64,000 nt of DNA, taken from contig NC_009663.1 of the NCBI RefSeq assembly GCF_000010345.1, positions 2,170,001-2,234,000 of the forward strand, given 5' to 3'. The stretch's first letter is position 1, and each line of letters begins with the position of its first letter. Below are positions 28,226-37,849 of this stretch, one piece after another. The notes beneath the pieces were generated by a model. It worked only from the letters and a program-made list of their open reading frames with translations. It did no database searches and was not told where the DNA came from. This stretch comes from Sulfurovum sp. NBC37-1 (GTDB lineage: Bacteria > Campylobacterota > Campylobacteria > Campylobacterales > Sulfurovaceae). The translations under genes were made by a program, and so were the position numbers.

Positions 28226-31200
28226 GGGCTGGATTCTTTTAAAATTTGTTCATATTTTTTCTTTTTTTGTAGCCATTCCTTTTTCGTTAAATTATGTATT
28301 TTTTTATATAGGCAAGCTCCTATTTCAACTTCAACTTTTAAAGGATAATATATTGATTCAATATTGTTTTTTCCCAATAAAGAATATTCTTTTACTTCAT
28401 CATTACCCCAACTTAATATCTTTGTTTCATTTTTAGAAAAACAAGCTCCATTAATTTTCTTATTATGTTTAATAGTGACTAATACTTTCCCAGTCTTTAC
28501 ACTCCAGAGCCTAATTTCTTTTTCATCCCAACTCAAAATTTCCTTTTCATCTTTACTGAATATTGCGTGAAGTATATTATGACTATGTTTACCATTGAAT
28601 AATAGCTTTTTTGTATCAATATCCCAAATATTCAGCTCATCTCTGCACCAACTTAATACATTCTTTTCATTTTTATTAAAAAAAGTCCCATTTAAGTTTT
28701 TATTATGTTTTATAATAGTTTCTAATTTATTATTATAGATATTATATAAATATAAATTTTCTCTCTCGTAGTATACGATACGTTTAGAATCTTTGGATAA
28801 CACAATTTCATCATCAATTGTTGCATTAATATCAACTAAAAGTATAGGTTTATCGTTTTTAATATTCCAAAACTTAATACCACTAATTCCCCAGCTCAAA
28901 ATTTTATTATCTTCAATAAATTGTACTCCGTTTGTATATCCTGCCTTTAAAACAACTCTTGGTTGTGTATCATTAAGATCCCAAACTCTTATTCCACCAT
29001 CCTTATACCAAGATGCCATTTTTGTTTTGTTTGCATTAAAAGTAGCCCCCTCTATAGTGTCTCCTGTACCATTTGTAAACGAAGTGCCACTCTTACCAAT
29101 AAGAGTATTAACCGTATAAGTTTTTAATAACTTTTTATCATTAATATTCCATAATTTTATAGTTTCTCCACCTATAGTAAAAATTGTTTTTTTATCTTGT
29201 GACAATATTACATCTTTTATGTAAGAGTTTAATTTTAAGCCAAATGCAATTAAAGGATTTTTTATTTTATTTAACTCACTTTTTACTCTATTAAAATCTT
29301 TTAATGTGTATATATTTTTGCATGTTTTAGTATCAAATACTTTGATAGTGTATTGATTCCAAGATAAGATCTTCGTAGCCCTATCATAAAATTTAGCTTT
29401 GCCTCCATCTATATGGTAAAAATTATCCTTACACACTATTTTTAATTTTTCTTTAAGAGTTTCATTATTATAACTTAATATTTTAGACTGATTTTTACTT
29501 AAGATTATCTTTTTACTTCCATTAGAATATTTAATATTATATTTTGATAAATTTGTATCCCAAAGCTGTATCTTTCCATTTTCTGTACTGGTTAAAAGTT
29601 CTGTTTCATCTTTATTAAATTCTGCACTACTTATTTCACTATCACTCATAATTGTAAAAATGGGTTTATTATCAGTAATACTCCATAAATCCAATCTATT
29701 CTCCCCCCAACTTAAAATCTTTGTTTCATCATTACTAAAAACTGCATTTTTAACTTTATAGCTACATTTAATTATTTTAGTTGGCTTGTGTTCTAAATTA
29801 TCTATATCAAATTCAGATTGCCTTGGGTTACAATTATCCCAAAGTTTAATTGTCTTATCATCACTCCAACTTAAAATAAAGTTACCTTTTTTATTAAAAA
29901 GTGAACCTGCAATTCTACCATCATGAGACATAATGATCTCGCTATTAGGGCAAAAAATATCTTCGTCATCAAATATAAAAGCTTTCATATAATTTTCTTC
30001 AAAATAATTTAATAATAATTTTGTATTTTGCTTATTAAAAGTCATACGATAAGGACTTTTTTTTATAGGACTAAGTTCTTTTAACATTTTCCTAGTTTTT
30101 ATATCCCATATTTTAATCTTGTTTTCCCCATAAATTGCAATAATATTATTATCTTTACTCAAACTCACTTCTTCAGCGTGATTAAAAACCAAAAAGGGTT
30201 TATTGCTATCATTAATATCCAGAATTTTTACCACTTTCTTATTTGCATAGCCTGATATAGTTAATATTTGCTTTTTATCTCTTATAAAAATTGCCTTTTC
30301 TAAATTGTTATCAAATTTAAAAACCTGTAAAATTTTATTATCTGGAATACTCCTTAATCTGAGCCAATTTGAAGCAGTTAATACCATTACTTTCTTTTTA
30401 TCAAAATAGGCATCCATAATTTCATTTTTAAATTTAGACTTATATATTATTTTGCCATTCATTTTCCATAATTTTACATTATTATTAGGATATGCACTCC
30501 AGCTAAAAATCATTGTTTCTTTTTTATCTACAATTGCATTGTCACTGCTTAACCCCATTAAAATGGGGTTAGATGTATTTTTATCAAAAATTTTTATTTG
30601 ATCATCATAAATATTTAAAAACAATATTTTATTTTGCGATTTTGTAAATTCAGCATGTCCCCAACCTCTATGACTAATATAATTATTAAATATTTTTTTT
30701 AATTTAATTCCTCCGTTAACTGTCTTGTAAAGTATTTTTATCTCCTTTTTTTCATTTTTATCTGAACTTTTAGTTATTGCATTTGCAAATAGGAATTTTG
30801 CATAAACTGGATTATTAAGATTATTTTTATTATCAATACCTTGTTGATATAGATTATTGTAAAGCTCTTTTTTGATTACCTGTTTGTTTTTATCTATTTT
30901 TATTTTCTGATTCCAGATAAATACAGAAAATCCAACTATAACTAGAGTGAACAGACTCCATATAGAAATAAGTTTTATCCTATCCCTCCTCTTCTGCTCT
31001 TCATCCCTCCGATAAAACTCCCCAAAAGGAACACCCAAAATCCCAGCAATCAACTTCAACTTAGCAAGTTCCCGACCATCCTCTTTCTCAATAGTACTAC
31101 TAGCCAAAATAGAAGTTCTTTCATCAGTCAAATTCCCTTCACTATCTAGCTTATACTTCAAAGCCTCAGGAAAACACTCTAACACATCATCAAACTTATC

Positions 31201-31560
31201 ACTCTCTATTGCAAAAGGCTCACCATCCACAATAATAGGAAAAACCCTATCCTCTCCATGCATCATTTTAAAATCTACAATCTCTTTATTTACCCATTTA
31301 GAATCAGCCGATTTAGTAGAACAAACTACAATAAGTGCATCAGAGTTTTCAAGAGCCTTGAGTATCTCCACACCCAAATCATCCCCTGCATTTAGCTCAT
31401 ATCGGTCTCGAAATATGGGGTAAAGTGATTTGGGTAAGGTTTGGTAGTCTTCTCGTAGTTTTCTTGGAATCTTGTATTTTTCTAACTCTTTATGCAGCCA
31501 AGAACCAAACGCTTCATCATCGTGTGAGTAGCCTATGAATGCTTTGTAGGATTTAGACAT
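28222..31560 (-). CDS. TIR-transmembrane-WD40-like repeat protein
   Basis: This protein of about 1112 residues has three parts. The N-terminal TIR (KAFIGYSHDDEAFGSWLHKE) has Glu in SKWVNKEIVDF; a transmembrane helix lies near residues 206-226 (LISIWSLFTLVIVGFSVFIW); and about 850 residues of repeats follow, with ILSWGENRLDLW and ILSWSDDKTIKLWD units that look like a degenerate WD40 propeller set. The TIR is predicted cytoplasmic, and the topology of the repeats is unclear. The start at 31560 (MSKSYKAF) overlaps the upstream gene by 8 bases; ATG 31575 is an alternative. WD repeats may sense ligand, as in other TIR- or caspase-like sensors. Confidence 0.85.
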   Translation of the reverse strand: MSKSYKAFIGYSHDDEAFGSWLHKELEKYKIPRKLREDYQTLPKSLYPIFRDRYELNAGDDLGVEILKALENSDALIVVCSTKSADSKWVNKEIVDFKMMHGEDRVFPIIVDGEPFAIESDKFDDVLECFPEALKYKLDSEGNLTDERTSILASSTIEKEDGRELAKLKLIAGILGVPFGEFYRRDEEQKRRDRIKLISIWSLFTLVIVGFSVFIWNQKIKIDKNKQVIKKELYNNLYQQGIDNKNNLNNPVYAKFLFANAITKSSDKNEKKEIKILYKTVNGGIKLKKIFNNYISHRGWGHAEFTKSQNKILFLNIYDDQIKIFDKNTSNPILMGLSSDNAIVDKKETMIFSWSAYPNNNVKLWKMNGKIIYKSKFKNEIMDAYFDKKKVMVLTASNWLRLRSIPDNKILQVFKFDNNLEKAIFIRDKKQILTISGYANKKVVKILDINDSNKPFLVFNHAEEVSLSKDNNIIAIYGENKIKIWDIKTRKMLKELSPIKKSPYRMTFNKQNTKLLLNYFEENYMKAFIFDDEDIFCPNSEIIMSHDGRIAGSLFNKKGNFILSWSDDKTIKLWDNCNPRQSEFDIDNLEHKPTKIIKCSYKVKNAVFSNDETKILSWGENRLDLWSITDNKPIFTIMSDSEISSAEFNKDETELLTSTENGKIQLWDTNLSKYNIKYSNGSKKIILSKNQSKILSYNNETLKEKLKIVCKDNFYHIDGGKAKFYDRATKILSWNQYTIKVFDTKTCKNIYTLKDFNRVKSELNKIKNPLIAFGLKLNSYIKDVILSQDKKTIFTIGGETIKLWNINDKKLLKTYTVNTLIGKSGTSFTNGTGDTIEGATFNANKTKMASWYKDGGIRVWDLNDTQPRVVLKAGYTNGVQFIEDNKILSWGISGIKFWNIKNDKPILLVDINATIDDEIVLSKDSKRIVYYERENLYLYNIYNNKLETIIKHNKNLNGTFFNKNEKNVLSWCRDELNIWDIDTKKLLFNGKHSHNILHAIFSKDEKEILSWDEKEIRLWSVKTGKVLVTIKHNKKINGACFSKNETKILSWGNDEVKEYSLLGKNNIESIYYPLKVEVEIGACLYKKIHNLTKKEWLQKKKKYEQILKESSP

Positions 31561-33871
31561 TATTTGATATCTCATGTTTATATCTAGTAATTTCTATAGC
31601 AATTGATTTGGAAGAAACATAGTTATCAAACATTTTAATATTTCTCAAAATTGGATAAGTATCTTTAACTTCTTTTAATGAAATATTTAAAAGTATTGGT
31701 ATAAGAATTTTCTCCTTTTCAATTTTTAAAGAATATCCAATTGCTAATTCTTCGTTACACCAAGAGCCTTCTATGAAATTTGGACTTATTATGGCAATAA
31801 CACCATATTTTAGTCTAATGAATCCTTCATTTATCTCTTGAACAATATTTTCAGCTTCTTTAATATTCATCCTGTCATAGAATACATTGAAACCTAAATC
31901 TTTTAACTCACTTACAAACTCATCAACAAACGGAAACTTATCTACAGAAGAATGACTTATGAAGAAATCAAATTCGCTATTGTCTGTTTTTATATTTAGT
32001 TTATCTTTTTCACTAACTCTTTGATGTGCATTAATTGATGCATGTCGATATAATAATGCATCTTTGTTGATATCAAAATTCAAGTTTATATACAAATCAT
32101 CTATAACATCTTGTATATTTTCATTTATAATCATATATTTACAAAAATCCATAGTACCTTTGCTATATTTTAATGTCAAGGCATTGATGTTGATAGTTTT
32201 CTCTTTTAAAATTACAAATATAAGGTAGTAAGCTAAAAAATATTCTTGAAAAGATTTATGTGCAAACTTTGCTTTAAAGTTTCTTCGTTTTCTTTTATCG
32301 TAAGGAATCAACACAGAGTTAAGCAACAACTCAATTATGTGATTAATTTCTCCATAATCAGTATGCATTAAATTCTTAATTTCCTCTTCAGTTATATACT
32401 CACCATATACAATATTGAAACCATCAACATTGGTCATTTCCCATGATATCTTTGCTAGAAGGTCAAAAATATAATCTGTAACTTCATATACATCTCCTTG
32501 TTTAGATAATGGTCTAGCAGCTCTTTTAGAAATATATGAACCCTCCCTATCTAGTGTGAACTTTCTAGTTAAATATGATTCATATAACTCTGAAATATTT
32601 TTAATTTTAATATCTCCAGATATGATATCATCAGTAAGCATTTTTAAAAATAATGGTCGTTTTGGTATATCTCCATATTCTTGATGATATTTTTTATCTC
32701 TAACTAATTGTTCGAATTTTTCTAAATTTTTTGTATCTTGACTCTCTCTAGATAGTGTATTCTTTAAAGAAAGTATATATTCTAAAATGATTTTATCATT
32801 CCATTCTTCTAGAATCAACTCTGTATAAGTGGGTCTATTTTGAACAAATAAAGAGTCTTGAAAACTACCATAACGTTCATCTCTAAATTCTTTTCTGAGT
32901 GTAAACACAGAATTACACCCAAAAGAAGATGCACAATTAAATATTTGTTTCAGCCCATATTCTTGATATGCTAGATGATATTCATCCAATCCATCATATA
33001 GCAAGATAATCTTTTTTTCTGTGCGTAACATTCTTTTAAATTCAGTAATTGCGATATTATCATAGTCATCTTCTTTACGTAATTCTTCTTCTAAAAGAAT
33101 TTCAAGAATTTCTTTAGCTAATGTTTGTTCATTATCAAAAGCTTTGTTTGATAATTGAATTAAAGGGATATAAATATAAATATTATCATTATTTATACTT
33201 GATAAATTTAATAATAAGGAAGTTTTGCCAAATCCAAATTCACTTATAATAAAAGTCCATGTTTTTGCAGTACTGTTCATTTTTTTTATAAATGAATTTT
33301 CTATATATTTTTTAGGATTAGTACCCTTGTCTTTTTTTTCAAGATAATAAGGTACTTCCTCGATATATATATTTTTTTCAGATAAACGCATTTGATGATT
33401 TTGTTTATATTTATTATGGATATTACTAATTTTTTCTATAAGACTCTGATTCATCTTTTGAAACATATAATCAATAAAACTTCTAGGGGACAAAGCCTTA
33501 ATTTTAATATTTTTTTGAAAATGATCAATTAATCTAGTTAATTGTTTTCTGAGTAGTTTATTCGCTAGTTCTTTTTGATGTATTATGATGATTTTATCTA
33601 TCACTCCATATTCACTTAAAATAATTTTTATATCATTATCAATTTCAAGATCTTTTATTTTTAATACTTTCTCATCGGTACCTAAACAGTAATAAATACA
33701 ATAACCTTTGTCAGACTTGGTAAATAATGATGTTAGTTTTTTATCCTTTGTTGTATTAGGATTAAATTTTATAAGAAACTGATAGCACTGTTCATAAAAG
33801 TCATTTTTATTACAAGTAATTAGCTTTCTAACAAGTTTTCCTCCAGTACCTGTTGAACTTCCATTTCCCAT
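31553..33871 (-). CDS. NACHT NTPase with C-terminal TIR domain
   Basis: In this 772-residue protein, the N-terminal 200 residues are of unknown fold. A NACHT domain follows, with Walker A SEFGFGKTSLLLN near 215 and the diagnostic acidic Walker B LLYDGLDEYH. A helical region with AHKSFQEYFLAYYL, the usual NACHT-associated tail motif, comes next. A TIR domain is at about 640-772 (DFFISHSSVDKF; Glu in SWCNEELAIG). NACHT proteins of bacteria (bNACHT) protect against phage. Here the effector lies at the C terminus, the reverse of the 22067 gene. It starts nine bases after the upstream stop. Confidence 0.88.
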   Translation of the reverse strand: MGNGSSTGTGGKLVRKLITCNKNDFYEQCYQFLIKFNPNTTKDKKLTSLFTKSDKGYCIYYCLGTDEKVLKIKDLEIDNDIKIILSEYGVIDKIIIIHQKELANKLLRKQLTRLIDHFQKNIKIKALSPRSFIDYMFQKMNQSLIEKISNIHNKYKQNHQMRLSEKNIYIEEVPYYLEKKDKGTNPKKYIENSFIKKMNSTAKTWTFIISEFGFGKTSLLLNLSSINNDNIYIYIPLIQLSNKAFDNEQTLAKEILEILLEEELRKEDDYDNIAITEFKRMLRTEKKIILLYDGLDEYHLAYQEYGLKQIFNCASSFGCNSVFTLRKEFRDERYGSFQDSLFVQNRPTYTELILEEWNDKIILEYILSLKNTLSRESQDTKNLEKFEQLVRDKKYHQEYGDIPKRPLFLKMLTDDIISGDIKIKNISELYESYLTRKFTLDREGSYISKRAARPLSKQGDVYEVTDYIFDLLAKISWEMTNVDGFNIVYGEYITEEEIKNLMHTDYGEINHIIELLLNSVLIPYDKRKRRNFKAKFAHKSFQEYFLAYYLIFVILKEKTININALTLKYSKGTMDFCKYMIINENIQDVIDDLYINLNFDINKDALLYRHASINAHQRVSEKDKLNIKTDNSEFDFFISHSSVDKFPFVDEFVSELKDLGFNVFYDRMNIKEAENIVQEINEGFIRLKYGVIAIISPNFIEGSWCNEELAIGYSLKIEKEKILIPILLNISLKEVKDTYPILRNIKMFDNYVSSKSIAIEITRYKHEISNNV

Positions 33872-33880
33872 TTTTTGACC

Positions 33881-35755
33881 TTAAATACTTATATCTATTA
33901 AAATTAATTGGATAATCTCATAAATTTTTTTATTACTATATATTTTTATTTGATTATTTGAATCAATATTTCGTACTTTTACATTTTGAATCACTAAAAA
34001 ATTATACATTTCATCATATTTTTTTCTAATTCCCTTCTCATATTTTGGATTATTTTCTATAAATAACCTAAGTTTTTCATTGTTAATTTTTTGATAATCA
34101 AATGTTAATTCTTCAACATCATATCCCTGTAGCAATTTAATAATCTTTTTAGTCATGCCTCCAAAACCACCAATTAAATATGTTGGTTTATCTGCTTTAA
34201 GTGCCAAGTAGACTTCCTCTAAAATACCTGGATAAAAACCACTATAACCTGTAATCTTTCCTCCAACAGCAATTTTTATATCCATTTCTTTTGTAATTTT
34301 CTCTCTCATTCTTGTAAGATTTTCTGCTACTTTATCAATCTCTGTTAATTCACAATCTTCGCCAATCTCTTGAAAATCTATCACATCTAAGTATCGTGTC
34401 TTTATCTTCGTATCAATGAACTTACTAAAAGGTCTTGCTGCAAAATTAATGATTTTTTTCTCTTCATTATAATTAGAGTTATATGACTTTAAAAGATTAA
34501 CAAGTAAGAGGGTAAAATTAAATTCACTTTTATATCCCAAGTCCCCACCATATAGCAATGTATTATCTTTGATAAACAAATAACGAGCCAATTCAACCAT
34601 TAACATATGCATATGATCTATTGATATTCCATATTCTTCTAAATCTTTAGATTCACTAATGGAAATAGCTATTTTTTTATTGGTTTTTAATTTATTTTCT
34701 AATAATACAGGAGTGACAATACCACCATTATTAAAGCAATCATTTAAAATATCCTGTTCTGGTAATATAAGCGGTGGATCTGGATAGAGCATTGTTTGGT
34801 TTCCATGCATGCAAACATCTAAGAGTTCAGGGGGTCTACTTAAAATTTTATAATTCTTGCAATTTTGTCTATTTTGATACATGTCTATAAAGAGGTAATG
34901 TTCCAATGCTTCTTTCAGCAGAGCATTAATGATTAATCTAAGATTATGGTTTGACTTAACAGAAAATGTTTCATTGCAAAGATGTTCAATATTGGTAACA
35001 CTATGTAAAAGTTTTACCATTTTTACATTGCCAAGATAGGGAAACATTCTTTTATCTTCTTTGGATAGTGTGTCTATTCCTACTATAGGTATTTGTTTTT
35101 GCTTTGCCCAAATTAATTCTTGCTGCGTCCAAACTGTGTGTCCATAATTATCAGAATATACAAATAGAAACAAACTATCATTCACATTTTTTTCCAGTAC
35201 CTTTTTCCAACTTGATGAATTCTGGATATCCGTTTCATCGAAAAAATTATCAAGTTTAATATCATTATCAATAAAAGTTTTAATTAATTTTGCTATATTT
35301 CTACCATCTTTTTTTGCATGAGAGATAAATATCTGTAGTTTGTCTTTCCTCAAGATAAATCGCAAAATATCATGTGTTATTTCAGTATAAAGAAAATTTA
35401 GAAGATCTTCTTTTTGAAAAGCTCTAATGAAATTAATTTCATCACCCCACAACTTCATTTGTCCATAATTTTCAGTTAATGCAACAAAAACTACTCTTTT
35501 ATTCTCTTGCCATTTATGTAATAGTTTTAATTGTATATCACTGTTTGCATAAGTCTTTGCTATTAATAAATCATCAATCAAAATAATATCAATTGCATTA
35601 TTATTTTCTTGATAATCAGACAATTCGAAGAAATAAACATCAAAAAGTTTTCCACCTAAAACATCATCATCTTTAAAAAAGTAATTTTCTATAAAAAATT
35701 TCTTTAATTGTGATAGGCTATCTAACTCTTTAGCATAATAAATATTTAAAATCAT
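33881..35755 (-). CDS. TIR protein with C-terminal SLOG-like nucleotide-sensing domain
   Basis: This protein has 624 residues. About 135 N-terminal residues look like a flavodoxin/receiver-type alpha-beta unit (IDIILIDDLLIAKTY). The TIR domain at about 140-265 starts LQIFISHAKKDG and has Glu in TVWTQQELIWA. The C-terminal part from about 365 (IAISISESKDLEEYG, LMVELARYLFIKDN, LLYGGDLG, PTYLIGGFGG) resembles SLOG/LOG Rossmann domains, the class that in ThsA binds cyclic ADP-ribose isomers. A TIR and a signal-binding domain in one chain suggests feedback or relay between signal maker and receiver. Confidence 0.8.
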   Translation of the reverse strand: MILNIYYAKELDSLSQLKKFFIENYFFKDDDVLGGKLFDVYFFELSDYQENNNAIDIILIDDLLIAKTYANSDIQLKLLHKWQENKRVVFVALTENYGQMKLWGDEINFIRAFQKEDLLNFLYTEITHDILRFILRKDKLQIFISHAKKDGRNIAKLIKTFIDNDIKLDNFFDETDIQNSSSWKKVLEKNVNDSLFLFVYSDNYGHTVWTQQELIWAKQKQIPIVGIDTLSKEDKRMFPYLGNVKMVKLLHSVTNIEHLCNETFSVKSNHNLRLIINALLKEALEHYLFIDMYQNRQNCKNYKILSRPPELLDVCMHGNQTMLYPDPPLILPEQDILNDCFNNGGIVTPVLLENKLKTNKKIAISISESKDLEEYGISIDHMHMLMVELARYLFIKDNTLLYGGDLGYKSEFNFTLLLVNLLKSYNSNYNEEKKIINFAARPFSKFIDTKIKTRYLDVIDFQEIGEDCELTEIDKVAENLTRMREKITKEMDIKIAVGGKITGYSGFYPGILEEVYLALKADKPTYLIGGFGGMTKKIIKLLQGYDVEELTFDYQKINNEKLRLFIENNPKYEKGIRKKYDEMYNFLVIQNVKVRNIDSNNQIKIYSNKKIYEIIQLILIDISI

Positions 35756-35773
35756 CTTTCATTCCCTTATAGA

Positions 35774-36244
35774 TTATTTCTTTTGTATACTCAAACCTTT
35801 AACTCCTGCCATATCTTCTAATATAGATGAATATGCTCCAAGAATTACTTGTAAATCTTTCAATTCTTTTCTAAACATTTTACGCTGTTCTGCATCATTC
35901 AATTTACCATCTGCAGAAAGCTTGTGCCATTTCCCAGTAAAAGGTCGTACTTCTTCATTAATAATAAATAATGCTATACGAGAAAAATCAGGAGCATGCC
36001 TTCCATATTTTTTCAGTAAATCTCTTGTGAGTTGAAATAAAGTATATATACTTTGAAGAGCTGTAACTTCATCTCCTTCTTCATCACCAAGTTCTTGTGT
36101 AGTTATACGTGTTTGCATCTCTACATACATTTCCCATGCAGCATTTTTATCTACATCATTAGGCATAAAATCCATTTCTATAAAACCTGCTTTAGCTTTC
36201 AACCCTGACAAACTCCATTTGTCAAATAATTCACTCCATTTCAT
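35774..36244 (-). CDS. Small conserved-looking protein of the TIR operon, function unknown
   Basis: This 156-residue soluble protein is rich in helices, with recognisable blocks AGFIEMDFMPNDVDKNAAWE, RITTQELGDEEGDE, RPFTGKWHKLSADGKLND and LEDMAGV. It has no TIR or known enzyme motif and no signal peptide. I believe similar proteins occur beside TIR genes elsewhere but cannot name a family. Its start overlaps the tandem-TIR gene stop by 14 bases, so it is translationally linked. It could be an adaptor, inhibitor or sensor for the TIR proteins. Confidence 0.8.
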   Translation of the reverse strand: MKWSELFDKWSLSGLKAKAGFIEMDFMPNDVDKNAAWEMYVEMQTRITTQELGDEEGDEVTALQSIYTLFQLTRDLLKKYGRHAPDFSRIALFIINEEVRPFTGKWHKLSADGKLNDAEQRKMFRKELKDLQVILGAYSSILEDMAGVKGLSIQKK

Positions 36245-37031
36245 TTGTTTGTTCCTTTCTATTTATAATTTGTAACAATTCATTTATGCTAGCTTTACTG
36301 AAGCCATCTTTAGCATCAATATATGATAGATTCCTAAAGGCAGGAAAATCATTAATATTTGTATTATCTAATAAAACAGGAATAATAAAAGCATTTTGAT
36401 TTAATGCCCTCTGTTTTTCTTGCCAAAACCATTTTGACTCTTTTGCATTTTTACTAAGAAAAATTAAAACAGCTCCTCTGTCTTTTGTTTCCTGAAGAGC
36501 ATCATAAATTTTATCTTGTATATTGTCTCCCATTTTGATAGATGCGGTATCCTTAAAAATTCGAAACCCAGAAGATTCTAATTGCTCATAAATCTTATTT
36601 ACTTTATAATTATCTTTATGTGAATAAAGGAAAAAGAGTGTTGCCTGTTTCATTAAATTGTCAAGCTTTGATAACTGCGTACATCTCTCGTATTTTAATT
36701 TTTCAATATCTATTTCTCTATAAATTTTAAAAGATAAAGATTGAACATATTTTCGTTCCCATTTAAACCATTTTGACTCTTCTGCAAATGAACTCGTACA
36801 TGAAACAAAAATGTTTCTAGCTGAAATTTCCCATTCCAGTAAAGGCTTAATCATATTCTTTTTATCTTCATCCTCCAAAGATTTCAAATAAAACATTAAA
36901 GCACTAAAACCATTATCTTCTAAATAATTTCGTACTATTTTAACCTCTTCATAATCATGAGAAGAATGTGATAAAAAAACCCAACCATTTGCTTTCTTTT
37001 CCCAATGTTCATCGTTTATAAGTTTTTTCAT
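36231..37031 (-). CDS. Tandem TIR-domain protein
   Basis: This 266-residue protein is made of two TIR-like domains and almost nothing else. TIR 1 is GWVFLSHSSHDYEEV with Glu in SKWFKWERKYV. TIR 2, from about residue 130, is LFFLYSHKDNYKVNKI with Glu in SKWFWQEKQRAL. Both keep the SKW..E helix of the NADase site. Paired TIR domains could form an intramolecular active interface, which in other TIR enzymes needs assembly. It begins 11 bases downstream of the next TIR gene. Confidence 0.85.
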   Translation of the reverse strand: MKKLINDEHWEKKANGWVFLSHSSHDYEEVKIVRNYLEDNGFSALMFYLKSLEDEDKKNMIKPLLEWEISARNIFVSCTSSFAEESKWFKWERKYVQSLSFKIYREIDIEKLKYERCTQLSKLDNLMKQATLFFLYSHKDNYKVNKIYEQLESSGFRIFKDTASIKMGDNIQDKIYDALQETKDRGAVLIFLSKNAKESKWFWQEKQRALNQNAFIIPVLLDNTNINDFPAFRNLSYIDAKDGFSKASINELLQIINRKEQTNEME

Positions 37032-37042
37032 TTTTTTTTAAC

Positions 37043-37849
37043 CTATTTGCCTATTAAATATTCACGTATGATTTTATATAACTGATCTGAGGTTAATGTA
37101 TTAAAATCTAATTTTTTAAATAAATATTCAGAGTCTATTTCCGTATCATTATTGACTATCATAAGCATATTCTTATTGTATTTTTTTGCTAATTCTAATT
37201 CTTTTAAGCAGTACTCACTTGTTTTAAATTCTTTATCAATAAAGAAAATTATTGACTTAGCATCTTTAATGGCGCCATCTAAAGATGAATTTAATTGATT
37301 TCCTACATACAAACTTTTTCTATCTAAAAAAACTGGGTATGCATCAGCATTAAGCATATTAATTGTTTTGTCAAATACATCAATCAAGTCTTTATTTGAA
37401 TAACTAAAAAATACAGTATCAGTATATAAATTAGTATTAAAAAATTCAAATCCTCTATCTTTTAATTTTGTTCGTTCATCAATAAGAAATATTTTCTCAC
37501 TATGAAATGCCATTTCTATACCTTCTTTTGTGCAAGGTGTAGTTAATATATTGAACCTTCTATTTTTCATTTGATTCATTAAGCTTCGTGTTGTATTAAA
37601 TGTTAATTCTTTAATAGCATATTCATTTAAACTATGTTTGATCTCTTTGAACTCTTTTTCATAATTACTTTCAACTTCAAGTACAAAATAAAATTCTAAT
37701 TTATAGGGGATATTATTTACACAAAATATAAAACCAATTTCTGTGCTAATATCTTTGTATTTTTCACAAACTTGTAAAAGCATTGTCTCTATTGGTCTTC
37801 TGTTTCCATAGTCAAAAGAAAAACTTGTTTGAAGATATTTTCTACTCAT
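37043..37849 (-). CDS. TIR protein with novel N-terminal domain
   Basis: This 268-residue protein has about 140 N-terminal residues of mixed alpha-beta composition (IGFIFCVNNIPYKLEFYFVL) with no family I recognise, then a TIR domain from about 142 (DTVFFSYSNKDLIDVF, VFLDRKSLYVGNQL, Glu in SEYCLKELELA). I chose the ATG at 37849 because it forms an ATGA overlap with the upstream stop and follows GGAG; ATG 37858 is also possible. The N-terminal unit may be the sensor. Confidence 0.8.
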   Translation of the reverse strand: MSRKYLQTSFSFDYGNRRPIETMLLQVCEKYKDISTEIGFIFCVNNIPYKLEFYFVLEVESNYEKEFKEIKHSLNEYAIKELTFNTTRSLMNQMKNRRFNILTTPCTKEGIEMAFHSEKIFLIDERTKLKDRGFEFFNTNLYTDTVFFSYSNKDLIDVFDKTINMLNADAYPVFLDRKSLYVGNQLNSSLDGAIKDAKSIIFFIDKEFKTSEYCLKELELAKKYNKNMLMIVNNDTEIDSEYLFKKLDFNTLTSDQLYKIIREYLIGK

